Shown here: positions 1-10,903 of the stretch, piece by piece
How the letters are laid out: each line of letters begins with the position of its first letter
How positions within the stretch are numbered: position 1 is the first letter of the stretch
Assembly: GCA_963805505.1 (NCBI GenBank)
Contig: CAWDUP010000002.1
Span: 798,380 to 862,379, forward strand
Source of the DNA: JANPBY01 sp963805505
GTDB lineage: Bacteria; Actinomycetota; Actinomycetes; DATJPE01
Direction of reading: 5' to 3'
Length of the DNA stretch: 64,000 bases
Translations under genes and position numbers: made by a program
Notes under the pieces: generated by a model
The model's input: the letters and a program-made list of their open reading frames with translations, nothing else
The model's database searches: none
What the model was told of the DNA's origin: nothing

Positions 1-1674
1 GCCGTCGACGCCCGAGGGTCGACGCCCTACTTCGCGGAGGGCGTCCAGGGCCAGCCGTACTTCGTCAAGGTTCTCGGGGCCGACGAGCGCAGTGCGGACC
101 TGTTGTTTCGCGTTTATCGATGGCTCCGGCTGTCCGGGGTCGGGGATGAGCGACCTTTCTCCTCGTTGCGGCGAGCAGTCGAGCACGAGGCGCTGGTGTC
201 CATGGCGGCCCAGCGCAGCGGCGTCGCTACGCCTCCGTTGGTGGCGCCCGTCCGGCTGTCCGACGGGTCGATGGCCTTGGTGTACGAACGCGTCACGGGT
301 CGCTCCGTGGACCAGGTGCCGGCAGAGGAGCTCACCGACACAGTGCTTCGTGGCGTCTGGGCCGAAGTCGCCAACCTGCGACGCCACCAGATTGCCCACC
401 GAGATCTCCGCCAGGCCAACATCTTCCTCGCGGAACCAGCCACTCCCATCCTGATCGACTTCGGTTTCGGAGAGGTCGCGGCAGAGGATCTGTTGCTGGA
501 TCAGGACGTCGCCGAGTTGGTGATCTCCGCGGCCCTCGATGTCGGGGCGGCGCGGTCGGTGAGCAACGCTGTGGCGGTAGTGGGTGCGGATGCGGTCGCC
601 AAGGCTGCCCCATGGATGCAGACGCTCACGATCGGCGGGGCTACCCGCAGGGGTCTGAAGACCGATCGCCGACTGCTCGAGGAGATCCACGAGGAGGTAG
701 TCCGCTGCACCGATTTGGAACGGGTCGAGCTGGCTCAGGTCCAGCGGGTCCGACCACGAGCCGTAGTCATGGCAGCCCTGCTCTTCGCGGCCGTCTGGTT
801 CCTCATCCCGCAGTTCGCCGACCTGCCGCGGATCCTTCAGCAGGTGCGGGGCGCGCAGTGGGCCTGGGCGGTCCCGGCTCTGGTCTTCTCGCTGCTCACC
901 TACGTCGGTGCTGCGATGTCGCTCTCTGCCGCTGTTAGTCGCCGGCTGTCGGTAGGCAAGACGACGTTGGCAACCCTGGCGGGTTCGTTCGTGAACCGCA
1001 TCTCACCCGCCAAGATCGGTGGGATCGCCCTCAACGTGCGCTACCTCCAGAAGCAGGGTGTTGACTCCTCGGTGGCGGCAGCCTCGATCGGGCTCTCGCA
1101 AGGAATCGGCACCGTGGTCCACCTGTCCCTTCTGGTCTTCTTTGGCGTCGCCGCGGGAAGCACGGTCAGCGTCTCCCACTTCCTGCCATCGGGCACAGTT
1201 GTGTTCGTCGTCACCGCAGCGGTCCTCACCGTGGTCGGGGTCGCCGTACTCATCCCGCGCATCCGGCGCATATTCAGAACGTCAGTGAAACCGCACCTGT
1301 CAAGAATTCTGGCGAACCTACGAGAGCTGCTGGCGAGCCCTGGACGGCTTGCCATGCTGGTCCTCGGCTCGGCGATCCTGACCATGAGCTACATCGGTGC
1401 GCTATGGGCGAGCATCCAGGCCTTCGGGGGTGGGATCCCGATCGCAGGGATCGCACTGGTCTTCTTGGCCGGGGCATCCCTAGCAGCCGCTGCGCCGACC
1501 CCGGGTGGAATCGGCGCGGTGGAGGCTGCCCTCGCCGCCGGGCTGACCACCCTCGGGCTGGCCTCCGACGTCGCGGTGCCCGCGGTGTTCCTGTATCGGC
1601 TCGCGACCTTCTGGGTGCCCGTCGTTCCTGGTTGGATCGCGTTTGTCACCTTGCAGCGCCGTGGCGACATCTAG
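1..1674 (+). CDS. Kinase-like / LPG-synthase-type membrane protein, 5' end missing
   Basis: The frame is open from base 1, so the gene starts outside the window; 557 residues are visible. The N-terminal part looks like a protein-kinase/aminoglycoside-kinase fold, with HRDLRQANIF at about residue 133 and IDFGFGE near residue 153, equivalent to the HRD and DFG motifs. The C-terminal 300 residues are a run of hydrophobic helices of the lysylphosphatidylglycerol synthase transmembrane (UPF0104, PF03706) type, including a glycine-rich PTPGGIGAVEAAL stretch typical of that family. The family is linked to lipid flipping or transport, but the substrate cannot be told here. The stop overlaps the next gene, suggesting an operon with the PAP2 phosphatase, which also fits lipid metabolism. 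Confidence 0.75.
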   Translation, partial: AVDARGSTPYFAEGVQGQPYFVKVLGADERSADLLFRVYRWLRLSGVGDERPFSSLRRAVEHEALVSMAAQRSGVATPPLVAPVRLSDGSMALVYERVTGRSVDQVPAEELTDTVLRGVWAEVANLRRHQIAHRDLRQANIFLAEPATPILIDFGFGEVAAEDLLLDQDVAELVISAALDVGAARSVSNAVAVVGADAVAKAAPWMQTLTIGGATRRGLKTDRRLLEEIHEEVVRCTDLERVELAQVQRVRPRAVVMAALLFAAVWFLIPQFADLPRILQQVRGAQWAWAVPALVFSLLTYVGAAMSLSAAVSRRLSVGKTTLATLAGSFVNRISPAKIGGIALNVRYLQKQGVDSSVAAASIGLSQGIGTVVHLSLLVFFGVAAGSTVSVSHFLPSGTVVFVVTAAVLTVVGVAVLIPRIRRIFRTSVKPHLSRILANLRELLASPGRLAMLVLGSAILTMSYIGALWASIQAFGGGIPIAGIALVFLAGASLAAAAPTPGGIGAVEAALAAGLTTLGLASDVAVPAVFLYRLATFWVPVVPGWIAFVTLQRRGDI

Positions 1675-2356
1675 CCCTCCTCGTCGCCGCATCCTGGATC
1701 TCGCCGTCGCGAGTGCCGGGCTCGCCGTCTATGCGTTGTGCGCCCTGGTGGCATCCAAGGACGAGATCCCGGCGCTCGAGCGCGAGGTGTTCCACGCTGT
1801 CAACGACTGGCCCGACGTTCTCCGCCTGGTCGCCTACCCCGTCCAGCTGCTCGGGGTCCTCGTGCTCCCGTGGGGCGTGGCCGTCGTGGCGGCCGCGCTG
1901 CGTCGCTGGCGGCTGGCGCTGGCGCTGGCTGTCCTCCCACTCCTCAAGTACGTCGTGGAGTTCGGCGCGGTCAAGCAAACCGTCGATCGGGCACGCCCCT
2001 TCCGGTCCGTGTGCCAGGGCGACCCGTCCTGCGGGCATTTCCGGGGGGTGCCCCTGGAGGGTCCATCCTTCGTGTCCGGCCACGCGATCATCGCCGCTGC
2101 TGTTGCGGTGGTCGTTCTTCCGTACCTGACGAGACGTTGGGCGTTCGTCGTCGTCCTGACCGCCATCGGCGTAGGGCTCGCCCGGATCTACCTGGGAGCG
2201 CACAACCCGTTGGATGTCCTCGGTGGGGCGGCTGTGGGTGTTGTCCTCGGCTCCTTGCTCAACCTGGTCTTCGGTATCTCACAGAAGAATGTCCGGCCCG
2301 ACGCCTCCGGAGACCTCCCGGTCGGCAGCCAGGCACGTGACGTCGGTCTCGCCTAG
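1661..2356 (+). CDS. PAP2-family membrane phosphatase
   Basis: A 231-residue integral membrane protein with the three PAP2 (phosphatidic acid phosphatase type 2) motifs. These are KQTVDRARP at about residue 105, PSFVSGH at about 135 (the catalytic SGH) and ARIYLGAHNPLDV near 173. Members remove phosphate from lipid phosphates such as phosphatidate or undecaprenyl pyrophosphate. I chose the GTG at 1661, giving a short N-terminus before the first helix; a TTG at 1643 would add six residues. The start lies inside the 3' end of the preceding gene (14-base overlap), so the two are probably translationally coupled. Confidence 0.8.
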   Translation: MATSSPPRRRILDLAVASAGLAVYALCALVASKDEIPALEREVFHAVNDWPDVLRLVAYPVQLLGVLVLPWGVAVVAAALRRWRLALALAVLPLLKYVVEFGAVKQTVDRARPFRSVCQGDPSCGHFRGVPLEGPSFVSGHAIIAAAVAVVVLPYLTRRWAFVVVLTAIGVGLARIYLGAHNPLDVLGGAAVGVVLGSLLNLVFGISQKNVRPDASGDLPVGSQARDVGLA

Positions 2357-2380
2357 CCACGCGCGGCACGATCGCGGGCG

Positions 2381-2758
2381 TTACGGCCAAGTCAGCGCGT
2401 CGGCCTCGAACCGCTCGGCGGTCTGCACGGGGACCACGCAGAAGACCAACCTGCCGGGATCCTCCAAGATCACGTAGTCGCCCCGGTCCTCGACGACCCG
2501 AGCGCCGAGCGCGACCACCCGGGCGACCTCGGCTGCGACGTCGTCGCTCTCGATGTCGAGGTGGACGCGGGGCGGTGTCCCCTCGCCGGTGCGTTGGCCC
2601 TCCAGATGGACCGAGCCGATCCGGCCGAGCCGGGCAAATGGCTCGTCCTCGTTTGCCTCAGGCGTCAGGCCCTGCACGCCACCCCAGAAGGCCAGGGCGG
2701 AGTTGTAGGTCCCCGCTGGGTGGTCGATCAACACGATTCCGATGCGTGAGCGATGCAT
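2381..2758 (-). CDS. VOC (glyoxalase/bleomycin-resistance fold) protein
   Basis: A 125-residue single-domain protein with the beta-alpha-beta-beta-beta pattern of the vicinal oxygen chelate family. It starts with HRSRIGIVLIDHP, has a central VHLDIESDDVAAEV segment and ends with VILEDPGRLVFCVV. The DPxGxxFCVV-type ending is common in actinobacterial glyoxalase-like proteins of unknown substrate. It runs convergently toward the PAP2 gene and divergently from dnaK. A TAGGAT box six bases upstream of the ATG suggests a leaderless transcript. Confidence 0.75.
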   Translation of the reverse strand: MHRSRIGIVLIDHPAGTYNSALAFWGGVQGLTPEANEDEPFARLGRIGSVHLEGQRTGEGTPPRVHLDIESDDVAAEVARVVALGARVVEDRGDYVILEDPGRLVFCVVPVQTAERFEADALTWP

Positions 2759-2764
2759 CGGATG

Positions 2765-2770
2765 ATCCTA
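2765..2770 (-). promoter_or_regulatory. -10 box of the VOC gene (leaderless)
   Basis: TAGGAT on the minus strand ends exactly six bases before the ATG, so transcription would start at the start codon. No Shine-Dalgarno sequence is present in between. Confidence 0.55.
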
Positions 2771-2825
2771 GAGGCTGGCCGACGGAGGGAGTGGCCAGGA
2801 GGCATCACATGGGCCACGCATCAAA

Positions 2826-2846
2826 CCTGAGTTGAGGAGACTCAAC
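2826..2846 (+). promoter_or_regulatory. HAIR-like HspR operator 1
   Basis: CCTGAGT, seven bases, then ACTCAAC. The known HspR-associated inverted repeat is CTTGAGT-N7-ACTCAAG, so each arm matches 6 of 7 with the correct spacing. It abuts a TTGACA -35 box, as expected for a repressor site, and hspR lies four genes downstream in the same operon. Confidence 0.8.
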
Positions 2847-2850
2847 TCTC

Positions 2851-2879
2851 TTGACATGAACGGAAGAAGCCTGCACACT
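2851..2879 (+). promoter_or_regulatory. dnaK operon promoter
   Basis: A consensus TTGACA at 2851-2856 is followed after 17 bases by CACACT at 2874-2879, a weak -10. The promoter is sandwiched between the two HAIR-like sites. Confidence 0.6.
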
Positions 2880-2898
2880 TGAGTCAGCGCAGTTCAGT
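2878..2898 (+). promoter_or_regulatory. HAIR-like HspR operator 2 (half site)
   Basis: CTTGAGT at 2878-2884 is an exact left arm of the HAIR element; the partner arm seven bases later, GTTCAGT, matches only 3 of 7. It overlaps the -10/transcription start region, so HspR bound here would also block initiation. Confidence 0.5.
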
Positions 2899-2947
2899 GG
2901 CTGGCGCGTTCACGCACTTCCCCGTTGTTCAGCTCAGGAGGCATCTC

Positions 2948-4831
2948 ATGGCACGTGCGGTCGGAATCGACCTCGGGACCACTAACTCGGTGGTCTCTGT
3001 TCTGGAGGGCGGCGAGCCCACCGTCATCGCCAACGCTGAAGGCGCCCGGACTACCCCGTCGGTTGTCGCTTTTGCGAAGACTGGCGAGGTCCTGGTGGGC
3101 GAGGTCGCCAAGCGGCAAGCCGTCACCAACGTCGATCGCACCATCCGCTCGGTGAAGCGGCACATGGGCACGACGTGGAACGTCGAGATCGACGGCAAGG
3201 ACTTCACGGCGCAGCAGATCAGTGCCTTCGTGCTCCAAAAGCTCAAGCGCGACGCGGAGTCCTACCTGGGCGAGACGGTCACCGACGCGGTCATCACGGT
3301 GCCGGCCTATTTCAACGACGCGCAGCGGCAAGCCACAAAGGAGGCCGGCGACATCGCGGGTCTCAACGTCTTGCGTATCGTCAACGAGCCGACTGCTGCG
3401 GCCCTCGCCTATGGGCTGGACAAGGGCGACAAGGACCAGACGATCCTCGTCTTCGACCTCGGAGGCGGCACCTTCGATGTGTCGCTGCTGGAGATCGGCG
3501 AGGGCATCGTCGAGGTCAAGGCGACCTCGGGTGACAACCACCTCGGTGGCGACGACTGGGACCAGCGGGTGGTCGACCACCTCGTCAAGCAGTTCCAGAA
3601 CGCGCACGGTGTGGACCTGAGCAAGGACAAGATGGCTCTCCAGCGGCTTCGCGAGTCAGCCGAGAAGGCGAAGATCGAGTTGTCCTCGTCGGCCGACACC
3701 ACCATCAACCTCCCCTACATCACGGCCAGCTCCGAGGGCCCACTGCACCTCGACGAGAAGCTCACGCGCTCGCAGTTCCAGCAGATGACGCAGGATCTGC
3801 TCGACCGGTGCAAGGCGCCTTTCGCCAACGTCATCAAGGACGCCGGCATCTCGGTCTCCGGCATCGACCACGTCGTGCTGGTCGGCGGCTCGACCCGGAT
3901 GCCCGCGGTCACCGATCTGGTTCGCGAGCTCACGGGAGGCAAGGAGCCCAACAAGGGCGTCAACCCCGACGAGGTCGTCGCCGTCGGTGCCGCGCTGCAG
4001 GCCGGTGTGCTCAAGGGAGAGGTCAAGGACGTCCTCCTTCTCGACGTCACGCCGCTGTCGCTCGGCATCGAGACCAAGGGCGGCATCATGACCCGCCTGA
4101 TCGAGCGCAACACCACCATCCCGACGAAACGCTCGGAGATCTTCACCACGGCCGACGACAACCAGCCGGCCGTGCAGATCCAGGTCTTCCAGGGCGAACG
4201 GGAGATGGCTGCCTACAACAAGAAGCTCGGCATGTTCGAGCTCACCGGGTTGCCGCCGGCTCCGCGCGGTGTCCCGCAGGTCGAGGTCACGTTCGACATC
4301 GACGCGGACGGCATCGTCCATGTTTCCGCAAAGGACCTCGGGACGGGCAAAGAGCAGTCGATGACCATCACCGGAGGCTCGGCGCTGCCCAAGGACGACA
4401 TCGAGCGGATGATGCGCGAGGCCGAGGAGTACGCAGACGAGGACCGCAAGCGCAAGGAGGCGGCGGAGACCCGCAACACCGGCGAGCAGCTGGTCTATCA
4501 GACCGAGAAGTTCTTGGCCGACAACGCCGACAAGCTTCCTGACGAGGCCAAGAGCAATGTCGACGGACCCCTGGACGACCTCAAGAAGGCGCTAGAGGGC
4601 GAGGACGTCGACGCGATCCGCTCCGCGACGGAGGCGCTCGGCGCTGCCAGTCAGGCCCTGGGCACAGCGATGTACGCCCAGGCTCAGGGCGCCGGCGAGG
4701 ATCCCACCGGGTTCGCTGACGCAGGTGCCGGTGACGGCTCGGGCGTCGGGGACGACGACGACATCGTCGACGCCGAGGTCGTCGACGCGGAGGTTGTCGA
4801 CGAGGGGTCGACCGACAGCGAGGCCAAGTGA
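2948..4831 (+). CDS. dnaK: Hsp70 chaperone DnaK
   Basis: A 627-residue Hsp70. The N-terminus GIDLGTTNSVVSVLEGGEP is the nucleotide-binding signature, and the ATPase domain contains VFDLGGGTFDVSLLEIG and VLVGGSTRMPAV. The substrate-binding domain follows DVTPLSLGIET and the protein ends in an acidic tail with the repeated unit DAEVVDAEVVD. It binds unfolded protein in the cytoplasm in an ATP cycle driven by DnaJ and GrpE. The ATG at 2948 is chosen over an upstream in-frame start because AGGAGG lies six bases before it and the family begins MARAVGID. First gene of dnaK-grpE-dnaJ-hspR-clpB, behind HAIR-like operators. Confidence 0.97.
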   Translation: MARAVGIDLGTTNSVVSVLEGGEPTVIANAEGARTTPSVVAFAKTGEVLVGEVAKRQAVTNVDRTIRSVKRHMGTTWNVEIDGKDFTAQQISAFVLQKLKRDAESYLGETVTDAVITVPAYFNDAQRQATKEAGDIAGLNVLRIVNEPTAAALAYGLDKGDKDQTILVFDLGGGTFDVSLLEIGEGIVEVKATSGDNHLGGDDWDQRVVDHLVKQFQNAHGVDLSKDKMALQRLRESAEKAKIELSSSADTTINLPYITASSEGPLHLDEKLTRSQFQQMTQDLLDRCKAPFANVIKDAGISVSGIDHVVLVGGSTRMPAVTDLVRELTGGKEPNKGVNPDEVVAVGAALQAGVLKGEVKDVLLLDVTPLSLGIETKGGIMTRLIERNTTIPTKRSEIFTTADDNQPAVQIQVFQGEREMAAYNKKLGMFELTGLPPAPRGVPQVEVTFDIDADGIVHVSAKDLGTGKEQSMTITGGSALPKDDIERMMREAEEYADEDRKRKEAAETRNTGEQLVYQTEKFLADNADKLPDEAKSNVDGPLDDLKKALEGEDVDAIRSATEALGAASQALGTAMYAQAQGAGEDPTGFADAGAGDGSGVGDDDDIVDAEVVDAEVVDEGSTDSEAK

Positions 4832-5463
4832 CATCTGAGGGTGCCGGCGAGGGCGGCGGACCGGTCTTTCGGGACCGGCGCCGCATCGACCCCGAGACCT
4901 ATGAGGTTCGGGAACCGGCGGCCAACCCGCCGGCACCTTCGACGTCAGCCAACCCTGCAGACGGGCCAACCGCCTCGTCGTTGGGTGAAGCGCTTCGGGG
5001 CGGCGCAGCACCAGACTCCTCAGTGCTCGACGCTGAGCTCGCGGAGCTCACCGGGGACCTGCAGAGGTTGTCGGCCGAATACACGAACTACCGCCGGCGC
5101 GTTGAACGTGATCGCGACGTGGTGCGGGAGACAGCCGTGGCCAACGCCTTGGCCGAGCTCCTGCCCGTACTCGATGACGTTGGCCGTGCGCGCGCCCACG
5201 GCGAGCTCGAAGGAGCGTTCAAGGCCGTGGGAGAGGCGCTCGAGGCAACCGTCGCCAAGCTTGGACTGGAGACGTTCGCCCAGGTCGGAGAGGCCTTCGA
5301 TCCCGTTGTCCACGAGGCCTTGTCGGCGGTCCCGTCCGACGAGCCGGGAGAGCCGGTGGTGTTGGAGGTCTTCCAACCGGGATATCGGTTTGCGGGCCGG
5401 ATCGTCCGTCCGGCGAGAGTCGTCGTCACTTCGCCCGCGACGGCGGTGGACGACGCGAACTGA
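4828..5463 (+). CDS. grpE: Nucleotide exchange factor GrpE
   Basis: A 211-residue protein with a low-complexity N-terminus rich in Pro, Ala and Gly, then a long helix (ELAELTGDLQRLSAEYTNYR) and the C-terminal beta domain ending in VFQPGYRFAGRIVRPARVVV. The YTNYRRRVERDR and LLPVLDDVGRA segments are typical of GrpE. It releases ADP from DnaK. The GTG start overlaps the dnaK stop by four bases, giving direct translational coupling. Confidence 0.95.
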   Translation: MTSEGAGEGGGPVFRDRRRIDPETYEVREPAANPPAPSTSANPADGPTASSLGEALRGGAAPDSSVLDAELAELTGDLQRLSAEYTNYRRRVERDRDVVRETAVANALAELLPVLDDVGRARAHGELEGAFKAVGEALEATVAKLGLETFAQVGEAFDPVVHEALSAVPSDEPGEPVVLEVFQPGYRFAGRIVRPARVVVTSPATAVDDAN

Positions 5464-5528
5464 CCCCGGCACCGGACCGGGGCGGTATCAACCGTGAAAC
5501 ACACCGAGGCTCGTGAGAGGAGGACCCC

Positions 5529-6680
5529 GTGAGCGCGAAGGACGATCTGGAACGCGACTACTACGCCGACCTCGGGGTCTCCTCGGGCGCTACTTCGGCA
5601 GAGATCAAGAAGGCCTATCGCAAGCTGGCACAGCAGTTTCATCCCGACAAGAACCCGGGAGACGCCAAAGCCGAGGCGAGGTTCAAAGAGATCTCGGCGG
5701 CCTACGGAGTCCTCAACGACGAGACTCGACGAGCCGAATACGACGAGTTGCGTCGACTGGGGGCCACCGGATTCCGGTTTCCTGGGCAGGGCGGCGCAGG
5801 TGGGGGTGGCGGCTTCTCCGGCAACCCCTTCGCGGGTGCGAGCGCCGGTGATTTCAGCGACCTCCTGGGCGGCCTGTTCGGCGGCGGCCGGGGCCGTACG
5901 TCTGCCGCAAGCGGACCGCGCCGAGGCGCAGACGTCGAGTCCTCAGTGACGATCGGCTTCCGCGAGGCCATTCAGGGAGTCACCATCCCCTTGCGACTGA
6001 CCACCGAAGGTGCTTGCGCAACGTGTCGCGGAACGGGGGCCCGGCCGGGCACCACACCGCACACCTGCCCCACCTGCCACGGGTCCGGCCAGGTGTCGCG
6101 CAATGCCGGTGCCGGGTTCGCGTTTGCTGAGCCGTGCCGGACCTGCAGCGGCCGCGGCGTGATTGTCGACGACCCGTGTCCGACCTGCCACGGCTCGACG
6201 CGCGGCACCACCTCGCGGACGATCTCTGCCCGGTTGCCCGCCGGAGTGTCTGACGGTGCCCGCATCCGGTTGAAGGGAAAGGGCGCTGCTGGTGGCCAGG
6301 GAGCCCCCAATGGCGACCTATACATCGATGTGCACGTGACGCCGCATGCCGTCTTCGGGCGGAGGGGACAGCACCTGACGATCACGGTGCCATTGACCTT
6401 CCCGGAAGCGGCGCTCGGCGCGAAGATCTCGGTCCCGACGCTCACCGGCGAGTCGGTCACCGTGAAGATCCCGGCGGGAACGTCCAACGGGCGCACGTTT
6501 CGTGTGAAGGGACGGGGCGTACCGCGAGCCACCGGATCCAACGGCGACCTCCTGGTCACGGTCGAGGTCGCCGTGCCGCAACGTATCGACGGTGCAGCGA
6601 AGAAGACCCTCGAGGCCTTCCGGGACGCCACGGCCGACGATGACCCACGAGCTGGGCTGGCGGAGGCCGCGCGCGGTTGA
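5529..6680 (+). CDS. dnaJ: Co-chaperone DnaJ (class I, zinc-finger type)
   Basis: A 383-residue Hsp40. The J domain (about residues 12-75) holds the HPD tripeptide at residue 38, followed by a Gly/Phe-rich linker. Four zinc-binding repeats lie at about residues 163-229: CATCRGTG, CPTCHGSG, CRTCSGRG and CPTCHGST. The last repeat has Thr in place of the final Gly, which is tolerated. The C-terminal substrate-binding beta domains follow. The protein delivers clients to DnaK and stimulates its ATPase. The GTG at 5529 has GAGAGGAGG just upstream. Confidence 0.95.
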   Translation: MSAKDDLERDYYADLGVSSGATSAEIKKAYRKLAQQFHPDKNPGDAKAEARFKEISAAYGVLNDETRRAEYDELRRLGATGFRFPGQGGAGGGGGFSGNPFAGASAGDFSDLLGGLFGGGRGRTSAASGPRRGADVESSVTIGFREAIQGVTIPLRLTTEGACATCRGTGARPGTTPHTCPTCHGSGQVSRNAGAGFAFAEPCRTCSGRGVIVDDPCPTCHGSTRGTTSRTISARLPAGVSDGARIRLKGKGAAGGQGAPNGDLYIDVHVTPHAVFGRRGQHLTITVPLTFPEAALGAKISVPTLTGESVTVKIPAGTSNGRTFRVKGRGVPRATGSNGDLLVTVEVAVPQRIDGAAKKTLEAFRDATADDDPRAGLAEAARG

Positions 6681-6720
6681 GGCATTGACGAGTCGCACGT
6701 AGTCGAAGGAGGTGAAGGTC

Positions 6721-7068
6721 ATGAGTGAGCCGTTCGATCTCACCGATGACTCACCCGTCTACGTCATCTCCGTGGCCGCCTCGATCAGCGGTCTCCATGC
6801 CCAGACCCTCCGGCAGTACGACCGCCTCGGTCTGGTGTCTCCACAAAGAACACCGGGCGGCGGGCGTCGCTACTCGCGACGAGACATCGAATCCCTGCAG
6901 CACGTGCAGATGCTGTCGAACGCCGGTGTGAACCTCGAAGGGATCCGTCGAGTCCTCGACCTCGAGGCAGAGGTTGAACGGCTGCGTCGCCGACTCGTCC
7001 AGCTCGAGGCGGACCAGCGCAGCGGAGCCGTCGTGGTCTGGCGTCCGACGCGACGGCGCAGCCGGTAG
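6721..7068 (+). CDS. hspR: Heat-shock repressor HspR (MerR family)
   Basis: A 115-residue MerR-type regulator. The winged helix covers about residues 12-80 (VYVISVAASISGLHAQTLRQ, then YDRLGLVSPQRTPGGGRRYS), followed by a coiled-coil-like helix EAEVERLRRRLVQLE. HspR represses the dnaK operon by binding HAIR sites, with DnaK as co-repressor in Streptomyces and mycobacteria. HAIR-like sites lie at 2826-2898. I chose the ATG at 6721 because AAGGAGGTGA ends six bases before it; a GTG at 6712 lies within that ribosome-binding site. Confidence 0.95.
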   Translation: MSEPFDLTDDSPVYVISVAASISGLHAQTLRQYDRLGLVSPQRTPGGGRRYSRRDIESLQHVQMLSNAGVNLEGIRRVLDLEAEVERLRRRLVQLEADQRSGAVVVWRPTRRRSR

Positions 7069-7122
7069 CCGGAGCGAATAGCCGTAGCCCTGTGAAGCTT
7101 AGGAAACTGAAGGAATGAACTC

Positions 7123-9700
<2,578 letters not shown>

Positions 9701-9729
<29 letters not shown>

Positions 9730-10870
9730 GACGGCGCACCGCCTCGTCCAGGACCTCGTCCTTCTTGCAGAAGGCCCAGCGCACCAACGGCCGTCCGGCT
9801 TTCTGGTCGTCCCAGAAGGGCGCGTGCGGGACGGCAACGACTCCGGTGCGGCCCGGCAGGTCGCGGCAGAACTCCCAACCGTCGTCGTAGCCCACGGACC
9901 GCACATCGGTCGTCGCGAAGTAGGTGCCACGGGGACGGTGCACGTCGAGCCCAGCAGCAGCAAGGCCATCGCAGAGCCGGTCGCGCTTGGCGGCGAGCGT
10001 GTCTCGCAGGGCGCTGAAGTAGTGGTCCGGGAGGGCGAGACCAACCGCCACAGCTGGCTGCAGCGGCGCCCCGGATACGAAAGTCAGGAACTGCTTGGTC
10101 AGGCGCACACACTCGACGAGGTCGCGCGGGCCGGTGACCCAACCCACTTTCCAACCGGTGAACGAGAACGTCTTGCCCGCCGACCCGATCGAGAGGGTCC
10201 GCTCGCGCATGCCGGGCAGGGTGGCGATCGGGATGTGCGGCCGGTCCTCGTCGAAGGCCATGTGCTCGTAAACCTCGTCGGCGACGACCACGAGGTCGTG
10301 CTCGATGGCCACCTCTGCCAGCGCGGTCAGCTCGTCCCGGGACAGCACCGCGCCTGTGGGGTTGTGCGGACTGTTGACCAGCAGCACCTTCGTGCGCGGC
10401 GTTACTGCGGCACGAAGGAGGTCAGGGTCCAAGGCGTAGGTCGGCGGCCGCAGGGTGACCGGTCGTCGCCGACCGCCCGCGAAACCGATGCAGGCGACGT
10501 AGGAGTCGTAGTACGGCTCGAGGACAGCGACCTCGTCGCCCGGATCGATGAGACCCAACAACGCTGCGGCGATCGCCTCGGTTGCCCCGGTGGTGATCAG
10601 GACCTCGCCCTCGGGGTCGTACGCCTGAGCAGCGAAGCGCGACCGGTAGGCAGCCACGGCGTGACGAAGCACGGGCAGGCCGCTACCAGGTGGGTATTGG
10701 TTGCTGCCCGAACGGATCGCCTCGACGGCGGCCTCGGCCACCTCACTCGGACCATCCGTGTCCGGAAAGCCTTGGCCAAGGTTGATCGAGCCAGTGCTTG
10801 ACGCCAACGCGGACATCTCGGCAAAGACCGTCGTGCCGAGTCCCTGGACACGCTGCGCCTGGCGATTCAT
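9701..10870 (-). CDS. dapC: Class I aminotransferase, probable N-succinyldiaminopimelate aminotransferase
   Basis: A 389-residue fold-type I PLP enzyme. Landmarks are NLGQGFPDTDGP near the N-terminus, NSPHNPTGAVLS, DEVYEHMAF and the PLP lysine in SIGSAGKTFSFTGWKVGW. The sequence closely follows, from memory, the mycobacterial enzyme annotated DapC (Rv0858c), including TVFAEMSALA at the N-terminus and TFVSGAPLQPAVA. That enzyme acts in lysine and diaminopimelate synthesis. A role in methionine or kynurenine transamination is an alternative. TAGCCT lies seven bases before the ATG, suggesting a leaderless message. The 3' end overlaps clpB. Confidence 0.75.
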
Positions 10871-10877
10871 GCCTTGC

Positions 10878-10883
10878 AGGCTA
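10878..10883 (-). promoter_or_regulatory. -10 box of the dapC-like gene (leaderless)
   Basis: TAGCCT on the minus strand is followed by seven bases and the ATG. It partly adjoins a GGCCCGGGCC palindrome at 10884-10893. Confidence 0.5.
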
Positions 10884-10903
10884 GGCCCGGGCCGGGAAGA
10901 TGT

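Noticed and set aside
4982..4996. TGGGTGAAGCGCTTC in grpE, resembling the repeat end motif
   Set aside because: It is coding sequence with no inverted partner; chance similarity.
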